Positions 1 to 8,571 of a stretch of DNA of 16,156 nt are shown here, one piece after another. A model generated the notes under the pieces. It saw only the letters and a program-made list of their open reading frames with translations. It did no database searches and was not told where the DNA came from. Numbering within the stretch: the stretch's first letter is position 1; every line of letters begins with the position of its first letter. This DNA comes from an uncultured Clostridia bacterium. GTDB lineage: Bacteria > Bacillota > Clostridia > Christensenellales > Borkfalkiaceae. The translations under genes and the position numbers were made by a program. The stretch covers positions 1 to 16,156 of the forward strand of contig CALDMH010000016.1 of assembly GCA_937915565.1 (NCBI GenBank), given 5' to 3'.

Positions 1-9
1 TTTTGAAAT

Positions 10-618
10 TTAATAATATAATATTGAAAAGGCAGGGTCAAAATAGTATAATAATTTCTTACACTCAAAATCATTGTACTTTTCTATTTGTGTCCAATCA
101 CAGCATACGAATTTCCATTTATTCTCATGTAGCAATATTATATTTTGTATTAACTCCACCTGATTAACTATTTTAGTGATTAGTGCTTTTGCGAATCTAT
201 TTTCCTTATTGCAAAATGGAACATTAAATTCTCCCTTATTATTAAATCGCATAACACCATTAAAGCAACTTCTATTCAAAAATAAAAAGTATAATGGGTT
301 ATGGTTTTTATTAAATTCCTTGCGCATTTCATAATAAAAACTGCGACCGCGTTCTTGTAGTTTTGCTCCATTGATTTCTAAAAACGCTCTTACAGACTCA
401 GGCGTTATTGTTCTATTTTGAAGCGCCTGATAAAAATTGATAATATGAATATTATTATCGCAAACTAATGCAAATTGTGGATTGATACTGAAAAGGACTT
501 CACCTGAACCTAAAAATGGCTCAATATATAGAGTCTCTTTTAATTCGGGCATTTTCTTTACTATCATAGGTACTATTTTTGTTTTTTTGCCTTGCGTTTT
601 AATCGGTGAAACAATCAT
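10..618 (-). CDS. Dam-type (D12 class) DNA N6-adenine methyltransferase, probably frameshifted in its catalytic motif
   Basis: The 202-aa frame carries the hallmarks of D12-class adenine methylases, which transfer a methyl group from S-adenosylmethionine to adenine in a short DNA site. Seen: SAM-binding motif I EPFLGSG (residues 33-39), an acidic site at CDNN (D54), and the family signature FLFLNRSCFNGVMRFNN followed by GEFNVPF (about 111-135). The catalytic motif IV should read DPPY or DPPF near residue 194, but the frame reads DPAF and stops eight residues after the aspartate. Removing one base (A34 on the plus strand) restores DPPF and an open frame to the window edge, so a frameshift or sequencing error is likely; the family is normally about 260-290 aa. 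The start at 618 is preferred over an upstream ATG at 660 because AGAGGA (627-632) lies at good spacing. GC is low here (15 of 60 bases in 121-180), unlike the later genes, which suggests acquired DNA. Function is probably lost unless the shift is an artefact. Confidence 0.75.
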   Translation of the reverse strand: MIVSPIKTQGKKTKIVPMIVKKMPELKETLYIEPFLGSGEVLFSINPQFALVCDNNIHIINFYQALQNRTITPESVRAFLEINGAKLQERGRSFYYEMRKEFNKNHNPLYFLFLNRSCFNGVMRFNNKGEFNVPFCNKENRFAKALITKIVNQVELIQNIILLHENKWKFVCCDWTQIEKYNDFECKKLLYYFDPAFSILYY

Positions 619-651
619 GATAATTTTCCTCTGCACTGCAATGTTATTTAT

Positions 652-679
652 AGTATACAAAAAAACAATTAAAAAGCAA
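652..679 (-). promoter_or_regulatory. Candidate sigma-A promoter for the methyltransferase gene
   Basis: Read on the minus strand, TTGCTT (674-679) lies 16 bases from TATACT (652-657), with transcription expected near 645, ahead of the AGAGGA ribosome site and the ATG at 618. The -10 box is good but the -35 box matches in only three positions, and the DNA is AT-rich, so this is tentative. Confidence 0.4.
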
Positions 680-848
680 GCAAATTTACAACTAAAATAA
701 TATTCGATTTGCGTTATTTACGCTCGGCCAAACAAAGAATGTGGGTTGAGTAACCTGCCTTTTTGGTTCTTTTACAATAAAAAAGTGATTTGAGACGAAA
801 TTAAAAGATTAAAACGTATTCAGGATATATTATGGTGTCGGGGAGTTT

Positions 849-1028
849 ATGAAAACGAATGAAAATGCGGAAGAGTATTTGAGAAGTTTGGGGTTAAGTT
901 GGATAACGATAGCGGAGGCGATGTCGGACGAGAATTACGACAGAACGATAGCGTTATTAACGAAAAATCCCAAAATAACGAAAAAAGAGTTGTTGGCTGC
1001 AATCGATTTGATAGAGTATAAATATTAA
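849..1028 (+). CDS. Small hypothetical protein, 59 aa
   Basis: A 59-codon frame starts at an ATG preceded by GGGGAG (840-845) with a short 3-base spacer, and ends in TAA. The peptide is soluble-looking and probably helical: it starts MKTNENAEEYLRSLGLSW and its C-terminal half is rich in Lys, Leu, Ile and Glu (KKELLAAIDLIEYKY). It has no Cys, signal peptide or membrane segment, and I do not recognise a family. No in-frame ATG exists upstream before a stop at 810. It lies on the strand opposite its flanking genes, with the strong palindrome at 1254-1293 downstream as a possible terminator. Codons look coding-like, but the short length leaves real doubt. Confidence 0.5.
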   Translation: MKTNENAEEYLRSLGLSWITIAEAMSDENYDRTIALLTKNPKITKKELLAAIDLIEYKY

Positions 1029-1037
1029 AATCTACTA

Positions 1038-1220
1038 TTAAGAAAAGTCGTTATATGCGTAGATAATATCGCTTTCTCGCGGGTTTATCGTGCTGATACC
1101 TGTTGCTTTTCTATTGTCCTCTTTATTCAAAATGACGGGTGTATGGTGTTTATATCCCGCTTCGGAGTGCATCGTGGCGATAATAGGAGTGGTTTTATAC
1201 GTAATAAAAACCGTCAGCAT
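1038..1220 (-). CDS. Doubtful 60-aa ORF, possibly a gene remnant
   Basis: The frame encodes a peptide that looks protein-like (for example a stretch KTTPIIATMHSEAGYKHHT, then NPRESDIIYAYNDFS at the end), with codon use similar to the large surface-protein gene on the same strand. Against it: no Shine-Dalgarno precedes the ATG, and the frame stays open upstream through the palindrome at 1254-1293, as expected if the true start is lost or if the frame is fortuitous. I recognise no family. It may be the tail of a decayed gene. Confidence 0.22.
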   Translation of the reverse strand: MLTVFITYKTTPIIATMHSEAGYKHHTPVILNKEDNRKATGISTINPRESDIIYAYNDFS

Positions 1221-1253
1221 AAAAGCGTGTATTTGCGATAAATTTTTATATGG

Positions 1254-1293
1254 AAAGCCCGACGATTTCGCAGTTGCGAAATCGTCGGGCTTT
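1254..1293. terminator. Perfect 19-bp palindrome, probable bidirectional terminator
   Basis: The left arm (1254-1272) starts AAAGCCCGACG and its exact reverse complement (1275-1293) ends CGTCGGGCTTT; only GT lies between them. A GC-rich stem flanked by A's on one side and T's on the other is the typical form of an intrinsic terminator usable in both directions. It would end the plus-strand small gene at 849-1028 and also any minus-strand transcript running past the large gene that ends at 1399. The T-tract is only three long before ATCG, so efficiency is uncertain. Its perfection also suits a dispersed repeat element. Confidence 0.7.
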
Positions 1294-1350
1294 ATCGTTT
1301 AAACCAACTGAATCTCACGAGTATAATAGCCTCAATGAGCCATAATAATC

Positions 1351-1370
1351 CTTAATAAGCCTTAATAAGC
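1351..1370. repeat. Short tandem repeat, decamer CTTAATAAGC x2
   Basis: Two exact copies of CTTAATAAGC lie in tandem, flanked by degraded relatives (AATGAGCC and AATAATCC before, CTAGCG after). The unit contains a CTTA/TAAG mini-palindrome. It sits in the 105-base gap between the palindrome and the stop codon of the large minus-strand gene. No function is evident. Confidence 0.5.
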
Positions 1371-1398
1371 CTAGCGTAAAGATACGATAAATACTTTA

Positions 1399-4300
1399 TT
1401 AAGATTTGTAAATCGTATTGTGCAACCTGTCGAGATAATTCCATTTTATCCCGTTAAAACCGCAACTCGAAGCGAGTTCCACGATATTGCCCGTTCCGAT
1501 TTTTTCTATAACGGTACAGTTGTCGGTTTTCCCGTTGTCAACGGAAACGAAATCTTTAAACGCTATTGCGTTTCTCAAAGAATTAAATTTTTTCGCGTCG
1601 TTCGGATATTTTGCCATAAATTCCGAAAGCGTGTATTTCACATAGTCTGCCGGTTTATCATCCTTTCCGTTTTCGTCAAGATAGATGATGAATCTTGGCG
1701 TAAGAGTAGGTCCTTGATTATCTTTTCCGACCGCATAAGCTATAAAATATTTGTTATTTTCGTCATACGGAATGTACTGCAATTGCAATCCCGATTCGCC
1801 GCATAATGTTACGTTTTTGATGCTGAATTCAAGTTCCCCGTAAAGAGTTGCAGCCTTGCTGATTGTTCCGTCGTTTCTTCCGACGAAACCGCCGAAAACA
1901 ACCGATTTTTGGAGATAAGCGTTGTCGCCTTGCGAGAGAGTTATCTCAATCGCTCTTTCGGAGAAACTGCTTTCTATTGTGCCCGAATTATAACCTGCAA
2001 ACGAACCTACGTTGCAGTTAAAGCTTCTCGCGAGATTTACGGAAACCGCGCCGCCCATACCGCTTTGATTTACGTTTCTCATAACGCCGTAGTTTGCGCC
2101 TACGGTTGAGCCGATGCAGAACTCGTCGTTGCCGTCGATTCCGATTTCTCCGCCGGCACACGACATAAACCCGTCTATAAGTCCGTAATTCGCGCCTATC
2201 GCGCCGGAAAGAGAAATTTTCTTTTGGGCGGAAACGTTCATAGTAAAGTAGCTCATAAAGCTAAGGCAATCGATTATTTTTCCGCTCGGCGTAACTTCGC
2301 TTGCAAATGCGCCGAGAGAAGTAGCGTCGGTTTTTCCGCTTATAGAGAAGCTTCCTTTGACGGACAGATTGAATACCGTGCCGCTTATTTTGAAGAAGAA
2401 TCCGAAGTTTTGTTTTGAGCCGCCTTTTGCCGATATATCGATTTTGTAGCCGTTTCCGTTCAGCGTTCCCGAAAATCCTTTTTCTGCATTTGCTCCGATA
2501 GCCGTCCAGCTGACTTTTTCGTCTTCCAAAACGTAGCCGCCTGCCGTGATATTATTCGTTATAACGTAATTTCCCTCGGGCGCAAGGTTTATATTTTGCA
2601 ATTCCTCAAAAGTCGAAACGGGTTTTCCGTATCTGGCGTAAAGCGTAAGGCCCTTTTCGGTTGCGCTCTTTTCGGTAACGCTCTTATCAATCGCGCTTTT
2701 ATCGACCGCGATGACGGGGTTGCCGTTTTTGTCCTCGTAATGGCTGAAAATAAGGTCTTTTGAGTTCGGAACGGGTTTATCGAGTTCCGAGGTAAGTTTG
2801 CCGAACGGAACGCCTTTAAGCACTTTTTCCGTCGTTTCGTCGGAGAATTTTCCGTCGCCGGAATTTAGCGTGACGTCAATGAGTTCAACGTCCGGTTCGT
2901 AAACGGCGTAATAAGTGGTTCTCGTTGAATATACGGTTTCGGAAAGAGTTTTTTGAGATATAAAATCTTTTCCGTCCGTTGTCCAGCCGATAAATTTCAT
3001 ACCTTCGCAAACGGGGATTTTATCAAACGAAATATTTTCGCCCGCAGTGCCGTAATCGAAAATTTCAACGCTTCCGTCGGGGAAAACCTGTAATCCGGTA
3101 AGGTTGCCGCTTTCCTTTTGGGCAGTGTAATGAACTTCCGAGCGGAAGGTAAGTTCGACTTTAACCGCCGTGTCGTGAACGTAAACGCCGTAGAAAACGG
3201 TATCCTCGGTGAAGGTGATTTCTTCGCCGGCTTTCACCGAAACGGGTTTGCTTCCGTCCGTCGGGCGGGTTGACCACTTGTCGAAACGATAATAGTTTTC
3301 GCTGTAATAATTCACTTCGGGCGCAGTTATTTTGCTGCCGTACGCCTGATAATAATTTGCAACGTGCTTAAAGCCGTTCATAAATCCGGTGCAAACGACG
3401 CCGTCGAGTTTCGTTCCGTCAAGTTCGTAACATTCGCCGTCCGAAACGAAAGCGATATTGATAATTTTTTCGGTTGCGGGTTTGAAAACGATTTCAACCG
3501 TGGCGTCGTGGTCGAACGGAATATTTGCCATATAGCCGTCGTTGTAGAACGCGCTAACGTATTCTTCGCCGTCCACCGTCCATTTAAGGTAATCGGGAAC
3601 GAAGGTTTTCGACTTGCTGTCCACGGCGAATTCGTTTGCCGTAATGTAATAACTTCTGCCGTATAAATCGCTTACTTTAAGTTCGGTTTTGGTTTTATCT
3701 CCGCCGAAGTAAACAACGCCCGTGCCGTCCGATTCCTCGGTTTCGACTTTGCCTTTGAAGGTAAGGGTTATAGTGGCGGGATTAAGCGAGTAGTAAGCGT
3801 AATAGGTTACGTCGGAGTTTCCGATTTTCAAATCTTCTGCGTCGACTTTGGTATCGATAGAGTAGGGTATCGTCGTCCAGCAAAGGAAGATAAAATCGCC
3901 TTTTTCGTCGGAGTAGTTTTTGGGAACGACGGAAGAAATATCTTCGCCGTAAACGCCCGTCTTTGTAAGCGTTTTTTCGCCTCCGTCAAACGTTCCTCCG
4001 AGCGCGTCGAATGTCGCCGTGTGCGATTTGCCTTTTTGGGCAAATTGCGCTTTGAAAACGACGTATGTTTTTATATTTCCTGTTAAATCTTTTTCTTCGC
4101 CGACGATATAGTCGTTTGCGTCAACGCCCCAATCGATGAATTCGTATTCGTAAACGCCGTTCACGTCTCCGCGGAAGGGCGCGGCGAGCTTTTCGTTTTC
4201 GATAATTTCCGCAAGCGTTTTGCCGAAGTAGTCGCCTTCAAGTATCTTATAGTAATACTCATAGCCGTAATCGCCCGTGCTTACGAAGGCGAGAGTGGGC

Positions 4301-7300
4301 TGAACCGTTTTTTCGACGAAAACGGGGGAATACGTTTCGTTTTTCACGAACGCTAAACGAATTCCGTAAGGCAATTCTTCGCCGACGGAATTTTTCCAGC
4401 CGTAGAAAGAGTAATAGGTTTTAGTATCGTTATCGAAATAGTCGTTGACTTTCGGTAAAGAATAGAAAGCCGTTTCGTCGGTTGAGCCGAACGTCCAGGT
4501 TATACCTTTTTCGATATGCGCAACTTTGCCGTTCGGTCTCGTTTCAACCGTAACGCCTTCGGAGAAACTTTGAAGCGGATTAGTTAAAACGAATTCTGCG
4601 GTAAGTTCGTTGAGAGCGTAAGTCGCGTTAAGGTAAACCGTAATATCTTTTTCGGGCATTCTTGCGGGAATTTCCGAAACGCTCCAATCCACCGAATAAT
4701 CTTGCGCAACCTCGTCAATCAACGACAAAGGATAACCCGCAAGCTTGCTTATAACGGTTTTGTCGTCGAAATTCACTTTAAGCAAATCCACGTTTATCGG
4801 TTCGCCTTGCTTTATGCCGAAATCGCCTATTTTTTGTCCGTTTGCAACGACGTTGACGTAATATATCGGTAATTCGCTGAGCCCTTTGCGCTCGTAAAGG
4901 ATATAGTAAATTCTGTTTTTGGTTACGTCGGGCATAGAGGATACGTCTTTATAGCGGCTTGCGGCCTCGTTTTCGGGGTTAATATCGCGATAGCCGGTGA
5001 TGACGTAGGTATTTCCGTTTTCGGTAAATTCTTCGCCGATTTTGAATTCCGCAGGCGGATTCGGGCGAATAGTTTTACCGTTGTAATTAAAGGGTTTATA
5101 TTCCACCTTAACGCGTTTAACGGTTTCCGTTTCCAAAACGTAAGTTTCGGTGCGTACGTTTTCGTCTTTGTAGATTGCCAAAAATTCCGCGCCGTTTTTG
5201 ATTTTCTCGAAGTTATCGAGGTATAAATCGGAATCCGTGTTGACGTAAATTATCGGGTAAGAGCCTGCGGCTACGTCAAATCCCGCGAAGAAATCCGAAT
5301 TCGGGTCTACGGCGAAATAGCCGTTTTCAAATTTCATTCCGCTAGCGCACTCAAAATACTCGTATTCTTTACCGCTAATATCGGGCGCGGTTATTTTATC
5401 GGTTAAAACGATAAACGCGCGGAGCGACGGAACGAATTTCATTTCTGCCGATTTTATAAGGGTTTTTCCTGAATAATCGTCCGCAGTGACGTATTCGGGA
5501 TAATAGAAATCGGCAGTGAAAGTGCGTTGCTTCCATTTCAACCTGTAATAGCAGGTGTTCACTATCATATAGCCCTTGTAAATTACGGTTGCGTTTTCGT
5601 AAGTGACAATCGGGAACGTTCCGTCAAAGTCTTTATCCACTTCGTCGCCGAGGAATGGGTAATATTTTTCCCAAAGGTCGTTTATATCGAGGTAGTAACC
5701 TTGACGGACGGGAAGCGTATCTACGGTGTATTCGGGCGGAGTTACCTGTTCGCCCTCTTTGAACGAATAATGCGCGAGAACTTCCGAATGAGTCGAGCCG
5801 CTCCCCGCGTAATATTCGTTTCTGAATTCGCTGTGCTGAACGGCGTAATCTCTGCCGTCCGGGTTGCGATATTCAACGTAGAATATTCGTTCGATTCCGC
5901 TTGCGTAAACGCCGTGCTTCGGCAAAAGTTTGGCTTTAACCGCAAATTTCAACGATTTAAACGGGTACGACTTCTTTATGAGAGTCGACCTGCCGTTTAT
6001 CGTGACGTATTTGTCGTAGTCTTTGGTTTGATAATCGGGTGCGTCGATAAACTCGAATTCGTAGTCGAGATACGCGCCGTACTGATTCCGCGAAGCGTTG
6101 TCTATAACCTCTTCGCCCGTGACGATGTCGAGATATTTCATCTGCGCCGTACTCATTCTCACGCCGCCGTAACGCGAAGTTAAAACGAACGGAGTTTCCG
6201 GCGAGTTGGTTTTTTCAACGAAATCAAGAGGAATAAGTCTGTCGCCGACGCCGTATAGCGATATTTTTTTATCGAAAATATCCGTATTGACGTCGTAGAC
6301 GAGGAATTTTGCGCCTAATTTGGCGTTGACGAATAATCCCACTTCAAGATACATTCCGCCGTACAAATGCGTTTCCGAAACTTTGTTTACGGCGTCGTAA
6401 GAATATTTGAAACTGACGAGTCCGCTGAGCTCGATATACGGTCCGAACCTGAATGAAACGTAAGCCGCGGCAACGCTATTCAATTTTAAAACCGAAAGCG
6501 ATAATTTCGCCTCCAATCCGCAACGGAATCCGACCTGTCCTTTAAGCGAAATCGAAATGTCTATCTCGTTTGCGGCGGTCGCTCTCGTAAATTTGAATTC
6601 ATCATACATAACCGGCTTTCCGTTCGCGCCGTTAGCTGTTTCGCCGTTGGTGAGGTTGGTCGTTTCAACGTAATGATGAGAGAATTCGACGTAAAGCCCT
6701 GCGCGCGCTCCCAATGAGCCGACCACGTTGAATTCGAGCATAAGCGAAACGACGGGCACGGGCAGGGGAATTTGCCCCAAAGGAATACTGAAAATATCGA
6801 CGTATTCGAGTTCGCTGTCGTCCCAAAGCGGACTTCCCGTTACGGCTTCGGCAAACTTGTTTTGTCCGTCTTTGGCTATATCCATAACGTATTCGACTTC
6901 GTCGGTTATGTCGATAACGCCGTGAATATCCTCGTTTGCGTCGGAAAACTCAACGGTTGCGGCGAGCGCGATAGAGAAGTCGTTCGTAAGGTCGACTTTA
7001 ACGTCGGTGTAAAACCAAAGCAGGGGATTAAGCGTTACGAGCCTTGATTTGCAAATTGTGTAGCGGTAGTCGACCTGCGTTTTATTTTTTATCGTAACGG
7101 AAACGCCAACCTTGAAATTCTTTATCTGAATTTCGCCGCCGAGCTCGATTTCAAAAGCGAGAACCGTCCCGCTTATATCTATTTTAACTTTCGGTCTTTG
7201 GAACTCGAAGCCGCCCAAAGCCGCGTTGAACTCAATCCTTTCGTTTTCGGGAAGTCCGTTTGCGTAATCCGTCACCGTGGGCGACTGCGCAACGGCGTTT

Positions 7301-8382
7301 TTCACCGCGTTTTTAAGCATAATTATGCCTTCGTTGTTTTCAACGTTTTCGGCAATCGTTTCGGGTGAAAGGTCAATCACGCCTTCCAGTTCCGCCTGTC
7401 TTTCGCCGTAAACGTCAATATCGAGGTAAATATCGTCTACGTTCGGCGTAACAACGTCCATAACGAGAAATTCGTCCTCTTTAATTTCCGAGCCGACGAC
7501 GTATTGCATTTTTTCCTTTTTAACGGAGATAACTTTGCAAATATAATCGTCGTCTTTTTCTTCTTCCGTTTCGCCGACGGTAACGACAGTGCCTCCAATA
7601 ATATCCTTCGTCGTTCTCGCAACGATTCTGCTGACGTTCTTTTCCAGTCCGGAATCCATATAGACGTAAACGTTTTCTTCCCATTTGGCAAGTTCGGAGG
7701 AGAGAAGCCTTACGGTGGGCTTTTTAACGATAATCTCTTTTTCTTCCTTATGCGTCGTAACCGTAACTTCATCGGCGTTTTCCGTGTCTTTTCCGTCAAC
7801 GGAGATAAATTTCACGGAGGGCGTCAGGGCTTTTACGGAATAAGTCATTCCTTCTTCAAGCTTTTTGTTCGGCTCAACGATAAATCTTTCGCCGTCGGAC
7901 GGGCGGCAGATAAGGTCTATTTCCTCGCCGTTTAAAGAAGTAAGCGAAACGTAATCGGAAATATTTTCGTTATGTAAAACTACGCCCGCACTTTCCACTT
8001 CCATTGCGGGTGAAACGGACGCGTTTTTAACGTTAGTCAATTTTTTTAGAGTTTCGTTTTTTTCGGAAAATCTTGCGTAAACCGTAACGTCCTCGTTCAC
8101 GCAGTCCTTTTTGGCAACGATTTTACCGTATTCGTTATCGTAATACCACCCGTTAAACGCGAAGCCGTCTTTATAGGAAATCGGCAGTTCGCCCATTTCG
8201 TCGCCTTTTTTAACGGTTCGCGGGGCAATTTCGTTTCCGCCGTTAGTCACAAAAGTAATCGTAACGTTTTCGTTTTTCTTATTGCTCGAAACGACGACGC
8301 CGACGATTGTGCCGATTATCGCCAAAACCGCAATCGCGGCGGCAATAATGATAATGGCGGATTTTTTGATTCGTCTTTCCAT
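1399..8382 (-). CDS. Giant membrane-anchored surface protein with InlB B-type repeats and C-terminal beta-helix/GLUG-like region (2327 aa)
   Basis: Seen: a basic start (MERRIKK), a hydrophobic helix at about residues 8-32 with no clear signal-peptidase site and no lipobox, then a recognisable InlB B / Listeria-Bacteroides repeat at about 40-107 (TFVTNGG ... FNGWYYDNEYG ... VTVYARF). About 110-390 looks Ig-like or extended; about 390-720 is strongly beta-patterned with alternating hydrophobics; about 720-1915 holds degenerate beta-grasp units marked by GW or CW and TYYAxY endings; about 1920-2327 resembles a beta-helix with GLUG-like motifs (FSGTLNGNGYKI, VGANYGV, AGYNSGTIESS, GRNDGTIS). No LPXTG, SLH or choline-binding module ends the protein, so anchoring is probably by the N-terminal helix. 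InlB-type repeats are known from surface adhesins of Firmicutes. The gene has a strong GGAGGT site 7 bases before its ATG and is divergent from the pilus cluster. A role in adhesion or surface coating is inferred; no catalytic motif was seen. Confidence 0.9.
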   Translation of the reverse strand: MERRIKKSAIIIIAAAIAVLAIIGTIVGVVVSSNKKNENVTITFVTNGGNEIAPRTVKKGDEMGELPISYKDGFAFNGWYYDNEYGKIVAKKDCVNEDVTVYARFSEKNETLKKLTNVKNASVSPAMEVESAGVVLHNENISDYVSLTSLNGEEIDLICRPSDGERFIVEPNKKLEEGMTYSVKALTPSVKFISVDGKDTENADEVTVTTHKEEKEIIVKKPTVRLLSSELAKWEENVYVYMDSGLEKNVSRIVARTTKDIIGGTVVTVGETEEEKDDDYICKVISVKKEKMQYVVGSEIKEDEFLVMDVVTPNVDDIYLDIDVYGERQAELEGVIDLSPETIAENVENNEGIIMLKNAVKNAVAQSPTVTDYANGLPENERIEFNAALGGFEFQRPKVKIDISGTVLAFEIELGGEIQIKNFKVGVSVTIKNKTQVDYRYTICKSRLVTLNPLLWFYTDVKVDLTNDFSIALAATVEFSDANEDIHGVIDITDEVEYVMDIAKDGQNKFAEAVTGSPLWDDSELEYVDIFSIPLGQIPLPVPVVSLMLEFNVVGSLGARAGLYVEFSHHYVETTNLTNGETANGANGKPVMYDEFKFTRATAANEIDISISLKGQVGFRCGLEAKLSLSVLKLNSVAAAYVSFRFGPYIELSGLVSFKYSYDAVNKVSETHLYGGMYLEVGLFVNAKLGAKFLVYDVNTDIFDKKISLYGVGDRLIPLDFVEKTNSPETPFVLTSRYGGVRMSTAQMKYLDIVTGEEVIDNASRNQYGAYLDYEFEFIDAPDYQTKDYDKYVTINGRSTLIKKSYPFKSLKFAVKAKLLPKHGVYASGIERIFYVEYRNPDGRDYAVQHSEFRNEYYAGSGSTHSEVLAHYSFKEGEQVTPPEYTVDTLPVRQGYYLDINDLWEKYYPFLGDEVDKDFDGTFPIVTYENATVIYKGYMIVNTCYYRLKWKQRTFTADFYYPEYVTADDYSGKTLIKSAEMKFVPSLRAFIVLTDKITAPDISGKEYEYFECASGMKFENGYFAVDPNSDFFAGFDVAAGSYPIIYVNTDSDLYLDNFEKIKNGAEFLAIYKDENVRTETYVLETETVKRVKVEYKPFNYNGKTIRPNPPAEFKIGEEFTENGNTYVITGYRDINPENEAASRYKDVSSMPDVTKNRIYYILYERKGLSELPIYYVNVVANGQKIGDFGIKQGEPINVDLLKVNFDDKTVISKLAGYPLSLIDEVAQDYSVDWSVSEIPARMPEKDITVYLNATYALNELTAEFVLTNPLQSFSEGVTVETRPNGKVAHIEKGITWTFGSTDETAFYSLPKVNDYFDNDTKTYYSFYGWKNSVGEELPYGIRLAFVKNETYSPVFVEKTVQPTLAFVSTGDYGYEYYYKILEGDYFGKTLAEIIENEKLAAPFRGDVNGVYEYEFIDWGVDANDYIVGEEKDLTGNIKTYVVFKAQFAQKGKSHTATFDALGGTFDGGEKTLTKTGVYGEDISSVVPKNYSDEKGDFIFLCWTTIPYSIDTKVDAEDLKIGNSDVTYYAYYSLNPATITLTFKGKVETEESDGTGVVYFGGDKTKTELKVSDLYGRSYYITANEFAVDSKSKTFVPDYLKWTVDGEEYVSAFYNDGYMANIPFDHDATVEIVFKPATEKIINIAFVSDGECYELDGTKLDGVVCTGFMNGFKHVANYYQAYGSKITAPEVNYYSENYYRFDKWSTRPTDGSKPVSVKAGEEITFTEDTVFYGVYVHDTAVKVELTFRSEVHYTAQKESGNLTGLQVFPDGSVEIFDYGTAGENISFDKIPVCEGMKFIGWTTDGKDFISQKTLSETVYSTRTTYYAVYEPDVELIDVTLNSGDGKFSDETTEKVLKGVPFGKLTSELDKPVPNSKDLIFSHYEDKNGNPVIAVDKSAIDKSVTEKSATEKGLTLYARYGKPVSTFEELQNINLAPEGNYVITNNITAGGYVLEDEKVSWTAIGANAEKGFSGTLNGNGYKIDISAKGGSKQNFGFFFKISGTVFNLSVKGSFSISGKTDATSLGAFASEVTPSGKIIDCLSFMSYFTMNVSAQKKISLSGAIGANYGLIDGFMSCAGGEIGIDGNDEFCIGSTVGANYGVMRNVNQSGMGGAVSVNLARSFNCNVGSFAGYNSGTIESSFSERAIEITLSQGDNAYLQKSVVFGGFVGRNDGTISKAATLYGELEFSIKNVTLCGESGLQLQYIPYDENNKYFIAYAVGKDNQGPTLTPRFIIYLDENGKDDKPADYVKYTLSEFMAKYPNDAKKFNSLRNAIAFKDFVSVDNGKTDNCTVIEKIGTGNIVELASSCGFNGIKWNYLDRLHNTIYKS
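2647..2706 (-). repeat. 15-bp tandem repeat inside the giant gene (pentapeptide x4)
   Basis: Four consecutive 15-base units encode VDKSA, IDKSV, TEKSA and TEKGL. They form a short charged linker between the last InlB-like unit and the C-terminal beta-helix region. Such units can gain or lose copies by slippage without breaking the frame. Confidence 0.75.
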
Positions 8383-8389
8383 AAAACAG

Positions 8390-8395
8390 ACCTCC
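8390..8395 (-). promoter_or_regulatory. Shine-Dalgarno site of the giant surface protein gene
   Basis: The minus strand reads GGAGGT seven bases before the ATG at 8382. This is a near-perfect ribosome site and fixes the start codon. Confidence 0.85.
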
Positions 8396-8453
8396 GTTTA
8401 TTTCTTATATATAATACGTTTATTTTCCTTTGTGCGGGACTTTTTTTCAGTCG

Positions 8454-8470
8454 TGGCCGATTTGCGGCCA
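8454..8470. promoter_or_regulatory. Inverted repeat TGGCCG-N5-CGGCCA in the leader of the giant gene
   Basis: A 6-bp GC-rich inverted repeat with a 5-base loop lies about 75 bases upstream of the giant gene's start, in an otherwise AT-rich stretch, and downstream (in the direction of that gene) of the minus-strand terminator at 8521-8553. It could be an operator or an RNA hairpin in the 5' leader. There is no T-tract, so it is not a terminator. Confidence 0.4.
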
Positions 8471-8511
8471 AATTTCGGGCAAATTGAAGTCAAAATGCAG
8501 TAAAATTGTGC

Positions 8512-8571
8512 TTAAAATACAAAAAAGCGCAAGGAAAAGAGCTCTTTGCGCTTAAATTTAACGTGTTTCAT
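8512..8571 (-). CDS. Possible 19-aa leader peptide (MKHVKFKRKELFSLRFFVF)
   Basis: A 20-codon frame begins at an ATG preceded by GGGAGG (8580-8585) with an ideal 8-base spacer. The peptide is basic and aromatic. The frame runs across the terminator hairpin at 8525-8553, and its TAA lies beyond the T-run, so a terminated transcript would carry no stop codon. A ribosome translating it would open the hairpin and could allow read-through toward the giant surface protein gene at 8382. That suggests translation-dependent attenuation, but the frame may be fortuitous within a non-coding RNA. The strong ribosome site is the main argument for translation. Confidence 0.4.
   Translation of the reverse strand: MKHVKFKRKELFSLRFFVF
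8521..8553 (-). terminator. Intrinsic terminator on the minus strand
   Basis: On the minus strand an 11-bp stem (AAGCGCAAAGA pairing with TCCTTGCGCTT, one G-U pair) with a 7-base loop is followed directly by a run of six T's and then GTATTTT. This is a classic rho-independent terminator. It lies between the strong minus-strand promoter at 8657-8685 and the giant gene. Confidence 0.75.

Noticed and set aside
482..700. 72-aa plus-strand frame opposite the methylase gene
   Set aside because: It is antisense to the well-supported methylase coding sequence and its promoter region, has no ribosome site, and looks like a hydrophobic shadow frame.
27..763. 10-bp inverted repeat AAAAGGCAGG (27-36) and CCTGCCTTTT (754-763)
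   Set aside because: It spans the methylase gene like element ends would, but 10 bp is short, there is no transposase, no target duplication is visible and chance in AT-rich DNA is plausible.
1090..1302. 70-aa plus-strand frame ending in the palindrome
   Set aside because: It has no Shine-Dalgarno and its last third is only the translated palindrome, so it is more likely fortuitous.
5527..6183. 218-aa plus-strand frame inside the giant gene
   Set aside because: It is the antisense shadow of a strongly coding beta-rich repeat gene; several similar long frames occur along the same gene and none has a ribosome site or domain.
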